DNA from: Rhabdophis nuchalis
Lineage: Eukaryota; Chordata; Lepidosauria; Squamata; Natricidae
Assembly (NCBI GenBank): GCA_039707465.1
Contig: CM077644.1
Coordinates: 145,176,962-145,240,961 of the forward strand
DNA length: 64,000 nt
Direction: 5' to 3'
Part shown: piece after piece, positions 44,876 through 58,049 of the stretch
Position numbering within the stretch: the first letter of the stretch is position 1
How the letters are laid out: each line of letters starts with the position of its first letter
Translations under genes and position numbers: made by a program
The notes under the pieces: generated by a model
Databases searched by the model: none
Told to the model about the DNA's origin: nothing
Seen by the model: only the letters and a program-made list of their open reading frames with translations

Positions 44876-45270
44876 AGGTAGTCCTTGCTTAGCAAGCACA
44901 AGTGGGACTGGCAACTCTGTTGCTAAGGATCATGGTCGCTAAGCAGAAAATCACATGATCAAGACAGATTGCAACCTCACTTCCACTGTGATCATTAAGC
45001 AAAATATCACATAACCATGACTTATGATTTTATTTCTGCATTATCCATTAACTCTGTCACAAGCCAGTTGCAAAGCATGCAAATGGGAATTACATGACTG
45101 TGGTACGCTGCAATGTCAAAAATATACACCAGTTGCAAAACACTTGAATTGCAACCACAGGACGCTCTGATAGTCATAAATGCGAGAATTGGTCACAAAA
45201 CTTGTTTTTTACACCATTGTAATTTTGAACAGTTGCTAAGTGTGGTTGTCCGTAAGCGAGTTCTACCTGT
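44876..45270. mobile_element. Palindromic mariner-like MITE, copy 1
   Basis: Left end TAGGTAGTCCTTGCTTAGCA and right end CGTAAGCGAGTTCTACCTGT are complementary, and TA lies at both borders. Internal GATCACATGA and GTCATAAATG words match the copy at 51.2 kb. No transposase. TA flanks suggest Tc1/mariner; the superfamily is inference. Confidence 0.65.
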
Positions 45271-45274
45271 AAAC

Positions 45275-47460
45275 AAATTCCCATTCCTCAGAGGGAAAAT
45301 TGGGGAAAGCAATTGCAAATTGTTGATTTCCAGTTAACAGAGGCATCAGAGAGAGGTGCATTTAATGTGGTTGTGTATGTGATGCCAGCGTGTGCACACC
45401 CATACCAAAAGCGGGAAATCTGATATAATAACCCTCCTCAAGCATCTTTTGTGATGACAGTAATTACACCATTAGCGAATGATTTACTGCTGAGAAGAAA
45501 ATTACCAGGGAAGTCAATTCCATCATGTCATTCAGTGGAAATAAAGCACAAGCCAGCCTCTTCATCATCATGTAAGCACTGCCTAGTCTGCTTTCTTTGT
45601 CTCCTATTTACTATGATACTAACTCAAAGCCGACACAATTTTTCGTGCTTGATATAAGTTCTGTCCTAGGACCATCCTATAAACTGCTCATTTTATGGTT
45701 GAAAGGAGCTTTCCCGTCATCACAGCCTCCAAGAAATATTAAATCAGATATCTATAAAGAAAATATTTGCAAGTGGTAGTTAAAATATTTTTTCTTAAAT
45801 TAAACACAGTTACATTTGCATATATTTTTTTCAACAATCATTTAAAAAAGTAGTGTTGAAATTGATAGTGGCATTGTTTTAAAGTCAGTTGAAATAAACC
45901 TCACCAGTTGTCTATTATTATTCTTAGCATTATTCTTTTAAATGTTTTAGAGAATTAGGCAGAAGATTGTGAGCACCAGCAGAAAATAAATACGGTGAAA
46001 ACCTACTTCCAGAAACTTAATGTAATGGAACTAAGCCTTCCCTCTTGTCCTCTTTCTATGGAAATGCATTTCCCCAGAAATCTGAATAGTTCCTTCCATG
46101 TTGGTTTTTAGACCATTAAACTTTATTATTTCCAGATTGGAATTAGAATGTTTTAATATTGTCCTCTCTGGCCTTGAAATGTTTTCTAATGACATTGATG
46201 TTGTCATTATATGTGTGTGACATCATTCATATTTTCAACAACTGGAGGAACGTGTAAGAATGGTAAACTAAATAAATAAACACTCATTTGCAGATAAAGC
46301 CCATCTTGGCACTATGGCAGCCCTGTAAAGTCTGACCAAAAATAGAGCCAGGGCTGACAGGCTTAGCTTGTGGTGTGAACCATGTCTAAAGGAAAAGTAA
46401 GGTAGGACTTAGCTTTGCAAAATTTGGGTTGATAATTGTTCCCTCCTGATTATGTTTTGATGGTTAGAGAAACTCAGACCAGATCAGTTGGCCCAGCACA
46501 GCAAAACAGCCTGAAGAGAAAGGTTGTGAAGAAAGGAAATAAAAATATCTTGAATTATTATGAATGATGCACTATCTCAGGTCAATAGTGTATGTGCGTT
46601 CTGAAGTCAGTTCTCTTAGTTGTATAAGGCTTACTCTCAACTAAGTATGCAAAAGGATTGCCATCTCTATCACTGTGCAAGAAGTCAACATTTCAACCTT
46701 GCTGCAAATTGCAACAGCTTTGCTATTCTCCTCTTCCTCCCCGTTCCCTCCCTGCCTTCATGTATAATGTGCCTTTTGAATTACCTTAACAGAGGATTTT
46801 TTTTAAAAAAAAAACATGTTTGCACTTAGAAGCTCAAGAGAGCTATTCTTGGATCAGCAAGAAACATTGATTGCAACGTGTTTCAGAGGATTTGTGAAAT
46901 TCTCAGCATGTGTGAATCGTAAATCACACCCCACAGGCCAGAAGCCTGATGACATGTGGAAAGCTTTGCTCACTATTTGTCCTTGGAAATGTGTAAGTAC
47001 AGAAGTTAATCCTTCTTGGGATAAATCTCATTTATGTGTTTGTCTCCTCAGCAAGGTTTATCCTACTTCATTAAGTTTTGGCATCTCAAAGGGCAACAGC
47101 TGCACCGTTGCACGGCCACTGCGTGAAAAACCTCAACTCATGATCATGTTTAATGCAAACTTATTCCTCTTTTCAACATCAGAAACATTAAACCAGATTT
47201 TTCTTATCTTATTGCTATTTGCTTTTTAAAGTATTTTGATTTTAAACAAAGATACTGTACAAGGTCTTCAGCTGCTATACCCTGGCATAGTTCCAATACT
47301 TAAGCATGACTCCCTCCCTCTAACTCAGTTGGGAATCTAACCTAACTTACAATAGAATAGTGGCTTAACAGAGGATCAGAGTGGGAATGTGCTTGTTTAT
47401 GTGTAAGGGCAAGAAGAAGGATTTCTCTGACTCACACAGAGCATGATGCAAAACTTTTCA
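45275..47460. other. No gene recognised
   Basis: Unique-looking sequence. The 137-codon ORF at 46816-47229 has no domain, no splice context and no homology I recognise. Confidence 0.45.
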
Positions 47461-47466
47461 TTAAAG

Positions 47467-47560
47467 CAGTGATGGGGAACCTGTGCTCCTCCCAATCTTG
47501 CATGACTAGGTTTAAGGGGAAAGGGGCAGCATTTACAAATCAGCAACTTCTCATGTTCTA
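47467..47560 (+). mobile_element. hAT fragment
   Basis: Starts CAGTGATGGGGAACCTGTGC, a hAT-type terminus. The rest is decayed. Confidence 0.35.
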
Positions 47561-47589
47561 CAGGAATGCCCTGAAATATAGAAGATCAG

Positions 47590-47745
47590 ACATGAGCCAG
47601 TATGGTGTAGTGGTTACATTATTCAACTAACTCTTGTGGCTATTCATTCCAGCCTATCACAAAGTTGTTACTGTAGGAAAAAATTGGAGGAAGAAGTGCT
47701 CTTTCTGACTCCTTAAACTCCTGGAGGAAGGGTGGGGTATAAATC
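47590..47745 (+). mobile_element. tRNA-derived SINE (second family), degraded
   Basis: GAGCCAGTATGGTGTAGTGG is a clear A-box head. It ends AAACTCCTGGAGGAAGGGTG and GGGTATAAATC. The middle is diverged. Confidence 0.6.
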
Positions 47746-47749
47746 TAAT

Positions 47750-50700
47750 ATATGTATTGAACAAGTGCAGTAGAACATGCACCACTGACTCCCATTTCCA
47801 AATTTATGGAGTAAGTCCTGAGTCAATTTCTCCCTGCCTGCTGCCCTCTGACTTGTCCTCTTTTAGGACTCCACCTGTACAACAGCCCATAGGAACAGCA
47901 CAAGCCAGAACATGCTTGATGATCTCCAGTTCTTTTAGACCACAGCTGCCAGCACCTCTGACTGGTCAGATGGCTTTGCGCTACTGAGTGTTATTATCTA
48001 CATACTTAGAAGGCATCAACAAAAGATTAAACTTTTGACTCCGAGCTTTTAGTGATTCTAGAATATTGATGGATAGCATAAGCTATTTTCATTTTCTGGA
48101 TTTACAGACTATATTAACCCAAACGGTTTGCTTGGTTCTGACTATAGGCTGTAAACTATGATTTATATTGCATGTACCAAATTAATTCTGCTTTGGCAAA
48201 CAAGCTATGGCTTAGTGTATAGATCCAGCCATGTTAAATGCTCTTCTTATTAAGCTTATTAATTCCCAAGACAGCATTCAGGTATGTAGTACTGTATAAC
48301 GTCAGGAAAAACATTCACATTTATCACAATATTTGCTATGAAAGTATTGTTGATTAAATATATTTACTCTGGCTAACCCAATATGAAACAAATTCTTGTT
48401 TACAGTGGAACCCTAACAAAAATACATGCAGAAGGGATAGAAAAAACACATAGGAAACTGGATTGCTTACTGGAACACTGATTTGCTGCCACATCCAATT
48501 TTTCTCATTAGAACTTGTTTTATTTGAACATGACTCAGTACTCCGTGTAAAATCTGAAGTTGTTAATCGTATTAGTATATGGAAACAAATTAATTATGCA
48601 TGATATTGGAAGTGGGTTGTTAGTTCAAGGCTAGAAAGATCAAACAAACATAGCCATTACTTCAAACAGTATCTGATACATATAACACCTCATTTTAGCC
48701 TCATTTATTGAATAATAATCTATGTGGAAATGCAAACACAAATGCTCTTTTGGTATCTTGTCAAGGAAATTCCACTGAATATTTTCTGATATTATTTTTG
48801 AAAATATCAACCAGTCATCAGAGCAAATAGATGAATTCAGAATTAATCTTTTGTTCACTACAGAGAAAAATCCTTTCTGCTAAATTCTCTTCCTGTCAGC
48901 AGCCTTCACCAAATTTCATTCTGTACACAGGGATTAGTAGGCAGGTAGCATACGGAAAGGAAAAGCTGGCAAAACCTAACTCTGTTCTGGAATTCTGTAT
49001 CATTCATGGAAGAGAAATTAGGCTTCAATTCAAAATCAAAATTTATGGCCAGAGCCACAATTTCTTTAAATTGTTTCAACTTCTTATACAAATATGAAAT
49101 ATCCAAACTTTTCAGCAAAAACTGGATCCTATGATTGGTTCATGACTGCCACAAAGAAAACACCTGCAGTCCTACAACTTTTACCTTCTAAGAAATATAG
49201 AATGTGTCCATTCATTGGGCCAAATTATGATTTAACCCCAATTACTTGAATAAATCACAACTGACTCTGCTCACATCACCACAATTGTTCGGTTCATACA
49301 AGAGATTAGTAAATGTAAAATTATTAAACAACTCCCAGAACCTAAAAGAACCCATCTCTTTGTACTTTTGAGTAAAGGATCCATTCTGTTTTCATGACAT
49401 TCCTTTCACACATTTCTATAACCTATTATGAAAATGCTCTCCAGATATCCTTGAATGAGGAATAAAGTACAATTTTGATGGTTTATTAAGATACCACCAG
49501 CATTTTTTAAAAACCACTTTTGACTGGAAAATTGATCTAATATGGATGTTTTACAGGAATTACGCCTCTATATTACCTCAGCACAGTCAGTGCTGGAAGA
49601 CTGCTTTATTTTCTATTGGATTTTATTTCAAAGTTTAAATAAACACAAAACCATAATTACAGAATAAGCTTATTGTATTTCATAGTTAATAATTTTCACA
49701 TTGCTGTAATGGGGACTAAAGAGCTTTTATATTTCATAGTTAGCAATTTTCATACTGTTGTGCAATAGGACTGAAAAACCCTTAAAATTATTTAAATTGA
49801 TTACTATTACTACCTCGCACTACTCTTCCTTAAAAATCCATAGTGAACCAACATTCACTGTTATTTTTACTGTGAGGTTTTGTAAATAATTTAGCAGTAT
49901 AAATTATTATATGTGAATGTAGAACAGAGATACCCCTCCTTTTCCTCTCACTCACAAATACATCAAACATACAGCAATACAAACAAAAGGATTTGAAACG
50001 GCAAAACCAAATGAAATCCAGCAAAACCACCTTGGTAGAAATGCTCTCTAAATCACACAGGGACCTATCACTTCATGAAAATAAAACAAAATAAAATCAC
50101 TCTAATGCCATAGGAAACCATTGCTCAACGGCCAACCACCAACCGTGCATCTTCCTTGCCAGAGTCTAATTTGCTTTCTAGCAGCAATGTGGTTAATCAC
50201 TTGGCTTCCTGACAATAAAAAAAATAAATATTTAACAAATTTGAATGTGTCAGTCACAGTTTGCCTCAGTATTCAGTTGTGCGTTCAAAAGCACCTCCTG
50301 ACATTATTCCCTAACATTTAATACTGAAAAGCCCAAAAACTGCCTCGCGGAAGTGAAATTTTAAACCTATATTCATTTTTTCCCCATGGAAAATATACTG
50401 AGGTAGTTCTGCCCACGATTAAACAGGTGCCCAGAGATATGAGCCTCCATAATTATTTTAAATTGGTAAAATTTAAAATAATATTTTTAAATAAAAATAA
50501 TAATTTTCTTTTCAGATTCATCTCTTTCAAGGACCATTCTCTCCCCACTTACTGAAATACAGATTTACATTTTATGCTACCTGAAACCACATGTGGTTTC
50601 CAAAATAATAGGCTTTCCCATTTATTTATTTTATTTCATTTAGAAACCATCCATCTTCCTCACAGAATGACTCTGTGCTTCACTTTTAAGACTAAGATTT

Positions 50701-51160
50701 AATTTTTAAGATCCCTAAGATTTATAAGCTCGATGGGCAATGAGACCCAAGCCAGGTCTCTTTGTTATTTTGCTAATTTTAAGGACACTAACTAAAGTGA
50801 AAACCACAGTGTATGCAAGCAACCTGTCAGAACAAAAAGCAGCTTTTCCCAATCAACCAGCATGAGATCTGTAGACCAGCATTGTAGGACACGATGGAAA
50901 AGGGATTCTCATATAGTCCAGTTGGCTGCCATAAGAGACCATTGGGGAACAAAAATGTTTCTTCACATACTGCTGTATTATTATTATTTTAAATCCTTTT
51001 ATTATTATTATTTTAAATCCTTGCACAAAGAAAAGAGGACAAGAATTCAGCCTCTATGAGTCTTCACCTTCAGCCTTCAGTCATATAGGGCTAAATCTAA
51101 AGTCCCTATGTATAGCTCTAACAGTAAATAGTAATACTAAATACAAACAACTGTGCAATA
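47750..51160. other. No gene recognised
   Basis: AT-rich unique-looking sequence. ORFs at 47.76, 48.64-49.12, 49.83 and 50.12 kb have no motifs. TTATTATTATTTTAAATCC is repeated in tandem near 50978-51020. Confidence 0.45.
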
Positions 51161-51161
51161 C

Positions 51162-51565
51162 AGGTAGCTCTCAACTTACTACCACAATTGAGCCCAAACT
51201 TTCTGTTGTTAAGTGAGACATCTGTTAAGTGAGTTTTGCCCCATTTTACAACCTTTCTTGCCTCAGTTGTTAAGTGAATCACCACCGTTGATAAGTTAGT
51301 AACCTGGTTGTTCAGTGAATCTGGCTTCCCCATTGACTCAGCTTGTCAGTAGATCGCAAAAGGGATCACATGACCTTGGGACACAGCAACGGTCATAAGT
51401 GTGAACCAGTTGCCAAGCATATGAATTTTGGTCACATGAACATGAGGATGCTGCAAAGGTCTTAACTTGGTTGGTTAAAGATGGTTGCGAGTCATTTTTT
51501 TCAGTGCCGTAACTTTGAAAAATGATCACTAAATGAACGGTTGTAAGTTAAGGACCTCCTTGTGC
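51162..51565. mobile_element. Palindromic mariner-like MITE, copy 2
   Basis: Left end CAGGTAGCTCTCAACTTACT and right end GTAAGTTAAGGACCTCCTTG are complementary. Contains the family's CAATTGAGCCCAAAC, TTGTTAAGTGAG, GATCACATGA and CATAAGTGTGAA words. Nearly full length. Same family as 44.9 and 28.3 kb. Confidence 0.75.
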
Positions 51566-51569
51566 ATTT

Positions 51570-51995
51570 TTTGTATCATTTTATCATGATCTATAATAAG
51601 AGTCCTCCTTAACCACTTCTCCTTTTAGTTCATCAGCATCTTTTATTCTGTCTGCCATTTTTTGAGCAGACTCTAAGATGATTTGGTTTCATACCTTTCC
51701 ATTTTTTTCTTTTGCACTATTGGGCCATCCTATTTTATGAGAAACACTAATACATTATCCCATTTCTTGATGTGCCTTTTCATTGTTCATGCTGGTAAGG
51801 TGGGAGATATATGTAAACATTGAACCTCTTTTAAGTTCTGATCTAATGAGAGAAGAATCAGAAATGGCACACGATGCAATAGTTTGTCCTGTTTTTCGAA
51901 GTGACAGTAGCAGATGGAACAAGTTCAAGTATTAAATGTTTCTGCGCTCTTGAATCTTTGCTCTCTCCACCCACATCTTAATTTCTGGTTCCTCT
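51570..51995. other. No feature recognised
   Basis: Unique-looking sequence. Confidence 0.5.
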
Positions 51996-51999
51996 CTCA

Positions 52000-52130
52000 T
52001 TATATCAGAACTTGGAAAAGAGGACCTGCTTTAGGCATGAAAACAAGCTGGGTAACTTTGGGCCAATCAATCTCTCTCAGCCCAACTCACCTCATAGGGT
52101 TATTGTTGAAAATAGGAGGAAGAGAAAGCA
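52000..52130 (+). mobile_element. tRNA-derived SINE 3' part
   Basis: AAGCTGGGTAACTTTGGGCC, CAATCTCTCTCAGCCCAACT and CACCTCATAGGGTTATTGTT, the B-box-distal part of the second SINE family; head diverged. Confidence 0.55.
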
Positions 52131-52219
52131 TACCAGATTTAAACATTAAACATGGGAAAAATTGAGATGAATAAATGTTATACATTGTTTTAATGACATT
52201 TAAATTGAATATTCTATGT

Positions 52220-52401
52220 CAGATGTGTCAAAGAGTTGTCCTGCGCGGCCATTTTAGACATGGTGAGGGACTGGCCCATGCCACCCCGGTCCCAGCCCAC
52301 CCTTGCCACACTACCCTGTTGGCTGCAATGACCAGGCCACGCCCACCCTGGCCCCCCAAATCCTGATACAGCCCACAATGAGATCGAATTTGACACCCCT
52401 G
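52220..52401. mobile_element. hAT MITE (GTGTCAAA / TTTGACACCCCTG ends)
   Basis: CAGATGTGTCAAAGAGTTG and GAATTTGACACCCCTG are inverted termini of the same family as at 8.8 kb. Flanks TTCTATGT and TTCTGTGC agree at six of eight bases. The middle is GC-rich. Confidence 0.72.
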
Positions 52402-52404
52402 TTC

Positions 52405-52855
52405 TGTGCTATGATGAGATGTGCCTAATTCCAAGGAGCAAAGTCAAAGTTCTACATGGTTTTCTATTCTAAACTGATCTATGGTTCAGAATTATGTAAT
52501 TGAATTTTTGGAAAATCCATTTTGTAAGACAGCAACTACTTGTTTGTCAGAAAGTATCAAAAGTGAATTTAAGATTAATTTATAAACAGACAACAGCCGG
52601 TTGTGTTATTTATTGTCTCTAAATTTGTATTTATTTATACAGTATAGAGGCACTTTTCTCAAGAAGGCAATCGCAAATCAACCTACAGTGGAAATTGTAG
52701 GTCTCTGAAATCTCTAACCCTTTATTTCTATTGGATAACAAGAGATTCTAGAATGTTTGATCTCTGTATCCCCTTTCTGCATTTCATTGAGTTTCAGGGG
52801 TCTTTATCATATTCCCTTTCACTTACCATTTTCCTAAAATGAAAAAAAAAATGAA
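52405..52855. other. No feature recognised
   Basis: Unique-looking AT-rich sequence. Confidence 0.5.
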
Positions 52856-52859
52856 AGCA

Positions 52860-53905
52860 ATTCACCGCCTCCAAGTAAACTCACTCTTAGAATCTTATAT
52901 CTTTAGAATCTTTGCGACCATATCATAAGCAACTGCATTCTCTTCGCTGATTATGTAAAATTATTCAACACCACCGACAATGCTACTGACCTACAAAGAG
53001 ACCTTGATTATGTGTCAGAATGATCAAACAATAGGCAACTCAAAATCTCAACCAACAAATGTTCTGTCTTATACTTTGGTAAAAAAAAAAATCAGAACAC
53101 CAAATACACACTGAGCGGATACGACCTCATGGATGACCCACACTCTTGGAGTAGTCATTTCTAATGATCTAAGCACCAGAACTCACTGTAATAGCATTGC
53201 CAAAAAGGCATTAAGAGTTGTTAACCTAATCCTGCGAAGCTTCTTCTCCAGTAATATTGTATTGCAAACTAGGGGATATAAAACCTTCGCTAAACCTATT
53301 CCCAAATACAGTTCATCTGTCTGGAACACACATTGCATATCAGACATTATTACAATTGAGAGAGTCCAGAGATATTTCACAAGAAGAGTCCTCCACTCCT
53401 CTGCTCACAACAGAACACCCTATAACACCAGGCTTGAAATTTTGGGCTTAGACAACTTAGAACTACACCTCTTTCAATCTGACCTGAGCATAGTACACAA
53501 AATTATCTGCTACAATGTCCTACCTGTCAATGATTACTTCAGCTTCAACCACAACAATACATGAGCTCACAATAGATACAAACCTAACATAAACCATTCC
53601 AAACTCAATTGCAGAAAATACAACTTCAGCAACAGTGGTCAATGCCTGGAATGCATTACCTGGCTCTGTGATTTCATCCCCAAACCACCATACTTTAGCC
53701 TTAGACTGTCTACTGTTGACTGTTGACCTCACCCCATTCCTAAGAGGTCTGTAAGGGGCGTGCATAAGCGCACCAACGTGCCTATCATCCCTGTCCTACT
53801 GTCCCCATTTATTTGTATCCATTTCTTATATTCATAATCATGTTTATACTTTTATCTGTTATCTTATACATGCTTGACAACATAAATAAATAAAATTAAA
53901 ATTAT
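52860..53905 (+). mobile_element. Rex1/CR1-superfamily LINE, 3' 1 kb
   Basis: Starts within the reverse transcriptase: a decayed active-site block reads CILFADYVKLFN (canonical FADD altered to FADY). Then comes the RT C-terminal part (53133-53564) and a 3' UTR with CCATTCCTAAGAGGTCTGTA and AGCGCACCAACGTGCCTATC, ending in AAATAAATAAAATTAAAATT. 5' truncated and interrupted by stops. The clade name is tentative. Confidence 0.7.
53133..53564 (+). pseudogene. LINE ORF2 C-terminal remnant
   Basis: An open stretch of 143 codons with LGVVISNDLSTRTHCNSIAK, YSSSVWNTHCISDIITIE, RVQRYFTRRVLHSSAHN and NTRLEILGLDNLELHLFQSD. These are the segments after the RT palm in Rex1/CR1/jockey-like LINEs. The apparent start is only an internal ATG. 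Stops lie on both sides. Confidence 0.75.
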
Positions 53906-53909
53906 AGTC

Positions 53910-55205
53910 TCTCTTTGGAGATGAATTGCTTTAGCCCCCAAACATTCAGATTGGCATTTTCTGTAACTTTGTTTAATGTTATAAAACTGTCTCTTTCATT
54001 TTAAATGTAGTTACATTGTATATTTGTTAGAGAGGCTTTAAAAATAATGATAATTTTACTTTGATATTTTTCATCCTGACATAGAATTTCAACATGATCT
54101 AATTTGTTTTGCATCTAGCACACATTGAGTTACCATTTTTACTAAATAATTCAATGTTGTCTTTTTTGTTTTTCTGTCATACATACGCCTCCAAATCACA
54201 CACCTCCAATGTATATAGGATTGTTTGCATTAAATCATATTTGCTATTTTAATGCCCAGAATCAGTCAATTGAAGGTTTAGAAGAGATTATAGAGATTCC
54301 AAATCTTCGATATCTCTTTTCACTTTAACCCTTCTAAATAATTTTAAGTCATCCATAAAGTTGGTTACTTCACTGCTCATGCTTAACTCCAGACTATGAA
54401 AGAACAGGTTTAAAAACAAACAACCTCCATTCATCCATCCCAATACAGATCCTTGGGGGATTTTATATCACTCTATTCTTTCTTTAACCAACCGCCAAAA
54501 AAGAAATTGTGTGTTTGAAATACTCCATGAGACAATGTTCACTAATACTACATACTTGTATCTGGACAGTATCACTTGAGATGATACAGTATGTTGATCT
54601 ATAAGAAATAATCCCCTGCATATTAAGAAATAGCAGCACTTTGTTGAGAAGGTGACTTTTTGTGAATCATATTTGGACAAGTCTTCAATCACAAAAACCT
54701 CTGCCATCACTATAAAATAATTCTATTCTTTTCCAGATCTTCTAGTTCAGTAAGAATGAGGTTTGCATTTCCTTCTCACAGTAATGTGAAAAACTAATTT
54801 TGCCAAAGTGTTTGGCCAAGTAAGCCCTCTGCAGCATGGCCTAAATGCTTTTCTTGCAGTGGCCCACATCGCTGCAGCTTAAATTGACCTGCAGGGACAT
54901 GCAACCAAATGCATTCCTTAGAATTGGAATTACTTAGGTTATTTGCCACACTAAAAATATATCACCACTATGCCATACAATTTAACAAAAGGAGACTCAG
55001 TGGAGATTTGGTGCAACACTCAAAAGTTTGCATCAATTTTCAATCACCTAATTAACTGAACTTCTTAATGGATTCACAGTGTCATCTTATAATTGGGTAA
55101 TTAATTAGGTGATGGAAATGTGATGTTAGTTTTCAAAGGAGACTCAAGGAATTTTGAGGTAACATGCCTCTGAAATTGCTCATTTCTCCTCTTGCCTGGG
55201 TTTGC
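53910..55205. other. No feature recognised
   Basis: AT-rich unique-looking sequence; an inverted pair CACCTAATTAACTGA / AATTAATTAGGTGATG lies near 55046-55115. Confidence 0.45.
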
Positions 55206-55210
55206 TTGGT

Positions 55211-55289
<79 letters not shown>

Positions 55290-55292
55290 TTT
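55211..55292 (+). repeat. (ATTT)n microsatellite, about 20 units
   Basis: Uninterrupted TTTA tetranucleotides; nearby CACCTGAGCCACACTGGCTG suggests it grew from a SINE or LINE tail. Confidence 0.95.
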
Positions 55293-55294
55293 CT

Positions 55295-56780
55295 CATTTC
55301 ACCTGAGCCACACTGGCTGGTTAATGTTATCTTGATTTCTTTCCCAACCCAGTATCTCTGAAGCGCCTGCAATCATCAGCCAAACACAGGCGATGGCCAG
55401 TATTATAGGAACATGATTTCAATGTTTCTGAAAGGGGAACATTAGGGAAGGCTGGTCTGCAGAGTCTTTAAATATTCAGGCTCCACCAAGATTATCCATC
55501 AGCCTAAATGGATTAATCTTTTTTAAACTTCAGAGGAGGACTATGACCTAAGTGTCATGCAGAGACAATGTGGTCTACATGCTGTTTATAATTTCTTTGT
55601 TGTAATACTACAAATTAGGAGCAAGCTATGCTTCTGTTTCCCTAAATCTGGATTAGTAACTGAGGCATAACTGTAACAGTGAAAACTATTGGATATTTTT
55701 TTTAAATTAAACAGGAAAAGAAGAGACAGAAAACAAAGTATGGATTCAATGTGTACTAGTAGCCAGCTTCCCTGACATCCCCAAGCCAAAGGAAAGTGAT
55801 AGATATCGCTTCTAAAACCCTGAAGGACGCTGTGCATAAACATGATATAATCTCTTCTGATATTAATTTGATTTTTGGAGATTTTATGGATATGGGCTGC
55901 AGTTCCCATCTGCCTACAGTTGTGGTCCTGGCGCTTTAAGCAGCTCCAAATCTGCTTAAAGCAGCCAGAGTGGGTTTGGTACCACCAGCAAACTGGGCTT
56001 AGCTGAATCCAAAGTCTGACAGAATAAGGAAGTTTTCTATGTTCTAATGAAGATAACATGCAGGACTAGAATGGCCATTAATTTCACCTTAGAAAAAATA
56101 TTCTTTTGTTCACACTATGCCTGCCCCCTATCCCCCTTCCCCCCATGTCAAGCAGATTTCTGGGTGACTAACTCTGTCTATACCTGATGAGTTGTGATTA
56201 CCAGATGTCCTGAATCAAACAACTCCATGCAGACTTAACACCTAATGTCAGGAAGATCTAACAATCCTGCTTTCTCCATCTAATTGCTCTAGCCAAGAAA
56301 CTTAACATTCTCCTAGAACAAACCCAGAAAATCTGCAGAAAGCAAATGCTTTAAAAATACTGTTGGACTAAAGCACTGCTAAAGGATCACTGCTCATTTA
56401 TTTAGGGGAAGTAATCCCTCCTCATAACAGATTTCCTCTGCATGAAAGCAAGCAGGCAGTTAAGGAGTCAAATGTTTGAAAAATAAAACCAAACAAATCA
56501 TTGTGGATGCTGCCAGTATCATTTGACTGCAAGCTGAATACAATGAACCCTGTTGAGCGTTTGTACTTCTCCAAATGTCTTTTTATCCTTTTCTCCACAT
56601 TTTCTTTTGCTACCTAATTTCATGCATGGGAAGTTAAAAGACAAAAAGGTCAAGTCTGGTTTAAGAGCCATCTAAACAGGCTGGCATTACTTAAGGCCAC
56701 AAAAAAGGTGTCCCCCACTCTATATGCATCATCAGGCTCCTCAGTTCCTCAAGCAGCACCATCCCCCCATCCCCATTTCC
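55295..56780. other. No gene recognised; one perfect hairpin
   Basis: 55932-55961 contains GCTTTAAGCAG and its exact complement around an 8-base loop. The 157-codon minus-strand ORF (55586-56059) reads through the hairpin and has no motifs. Confidence 0.45.
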
Positions 56781-56784
56781 CCCT

Positions 56785-56785
<1 letters not shown>

Positions 56786-56831
<46 letters not shown>
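56786..56831 (+). repeat. (AC)n microsatellite
   Basis: About 23 uninterrupted AC units. Confidence 0.95.
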
Positions 56832-56833
<2 letters not shown>

Positions 56834-56959
56834 CTGTATTTGCAGAAAAGGAAAGCAATTTCATAGGCTGTTTTTTTTCCTGCCAGAATTATGATAAATC
56901 CCATTTTGAAAATGCAGAAGACAAAGAGTTAAATGGGACTTTTAAATGGGTATTTTTTT

Positions 56960-57062
56960 GACTTGGGCAATTTTAGAATGTGTAAACTTTGACTCCCAGC
57001 ATGCTAGCTGAAGAATTCTGGGAGTTGTTTTATACACCTTAAAGCTACCATGATTGAAAATA
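56960..57062. mobile_element. hAT MITE (GACTCCCAG family), decayed
   Basis: TTTGACTCCCAGCATGCTAG and GAAGAATTCTGGGAGTTG are the two arms of the palindromic family seen at 7.97 and 41.67 kb. Confidence 0.5.
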
Positions 57063-57261
57063 CTTCTGTAACTCTCCAATTTCCCAGCATCCCTCAGTTC
57101 ACCAGACCAAGCCTGCCCCCCCCCCTTTTTTATAGAGTCATCTCTTATTTACATCAGTGGGATTTTTATTCTAAGTAGATTTGTTGACCAATGGGATTGC
57201 AAGTTCAATATTTGAAAAGGCAATAAACAGGGGAGGGGGAGCGGCTGGGAAAGCTCATGTC

Positions 57262-57316
57262 ATAAATAACAGAATAACAGAGTTGGAAGGGACATTGGAG
57301 GTCTTCTAGTCCAATG
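57262..57316 (-). mobile_element. CR1 3' tail
   Basis: AACAGAGTTGGAAGGGACAT and GGAGGTCTTCTAGTCCAATG are the reversed CR1 3' end. Confidence 0.75.
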
Positions 57317-57319
57317 AAA

Positions 57320-58045
57320 GAAGCTCAGGGTTGATCCAAAATAGTGTGGGGTGTTCTACTGATGTCTATGGGAGAATTAATCACTTTCTTAAGACTGAAC
57401 TCATAAACACAGGAGTTGCTGAAAATGGGGTGATTTCCATGTATACAATACTTGTTAAAGTTTGTATTAACAGTTCTCCCAATTGGAACGTACACCTTTA
57501 TATTTCACCTTTATATAGGTTTTGTTAAAACATTTACATCATTCATCTAATTAAGCTATTTAAATATTACTAAATAGCTAACCCTACTGAGCAGATTAAA
57601 TAACAATGACAATCACAATCAATTTGTACAAATTGCAGAATGATATACGGTACTTTTCTTAATGTGATCTCATAACTGAGGATTGGTTAATAGGTACCTT
57701 AAACAATACTGAAAACAATGTGAGTCTGCTTTATGCCATAACTACTGAGCAAAAAATCTTATTGAGAGAGATCATAATTGGGCATAAATTTAATTTTTCC
57801 ACTTACATTTGTGGGACATGTAACTTCTATAAAAATAGCAGAACTTGTAAAACACAATGAACTGCAAAGCCCCATTTTAGCTTACAATGTTGCCTGATCT
57901 CAGGCTTATTGTATTGTTCAGTGTGTTATACAAACCCAGCAAACTGGACTGAAGTTAGACATAGTTGCATCAAAACCATTGTATGGACATCACCTCTTTG
58001 CAACTTAAATGTTTATGCTGAACCTTTCAAACAAGGGTTTGGGGC
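57320..58045. other. No feature recognised
   Basis: AT-rich unique-looking sequence. Confidence 0.5.
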
Positions 58046-58049
58046 AGTA

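Noticed and set aside
46816..47229. 137-codon plus-strand ORF
   Set aside because: No domain, no conservation evidence, no splice or poly(A) context that favours it.
55586..56059. 157-codon minus-strand ORF
   Set aside because: No recognisable motif, atypical composition, and it reads through a hairpin. Chance in AT-rich DNA.
56183..56210. Second hammerhead candidate starting CTGATGAG
   Set aside because: No GAAA segment after a plausible stem II and no closing stems.
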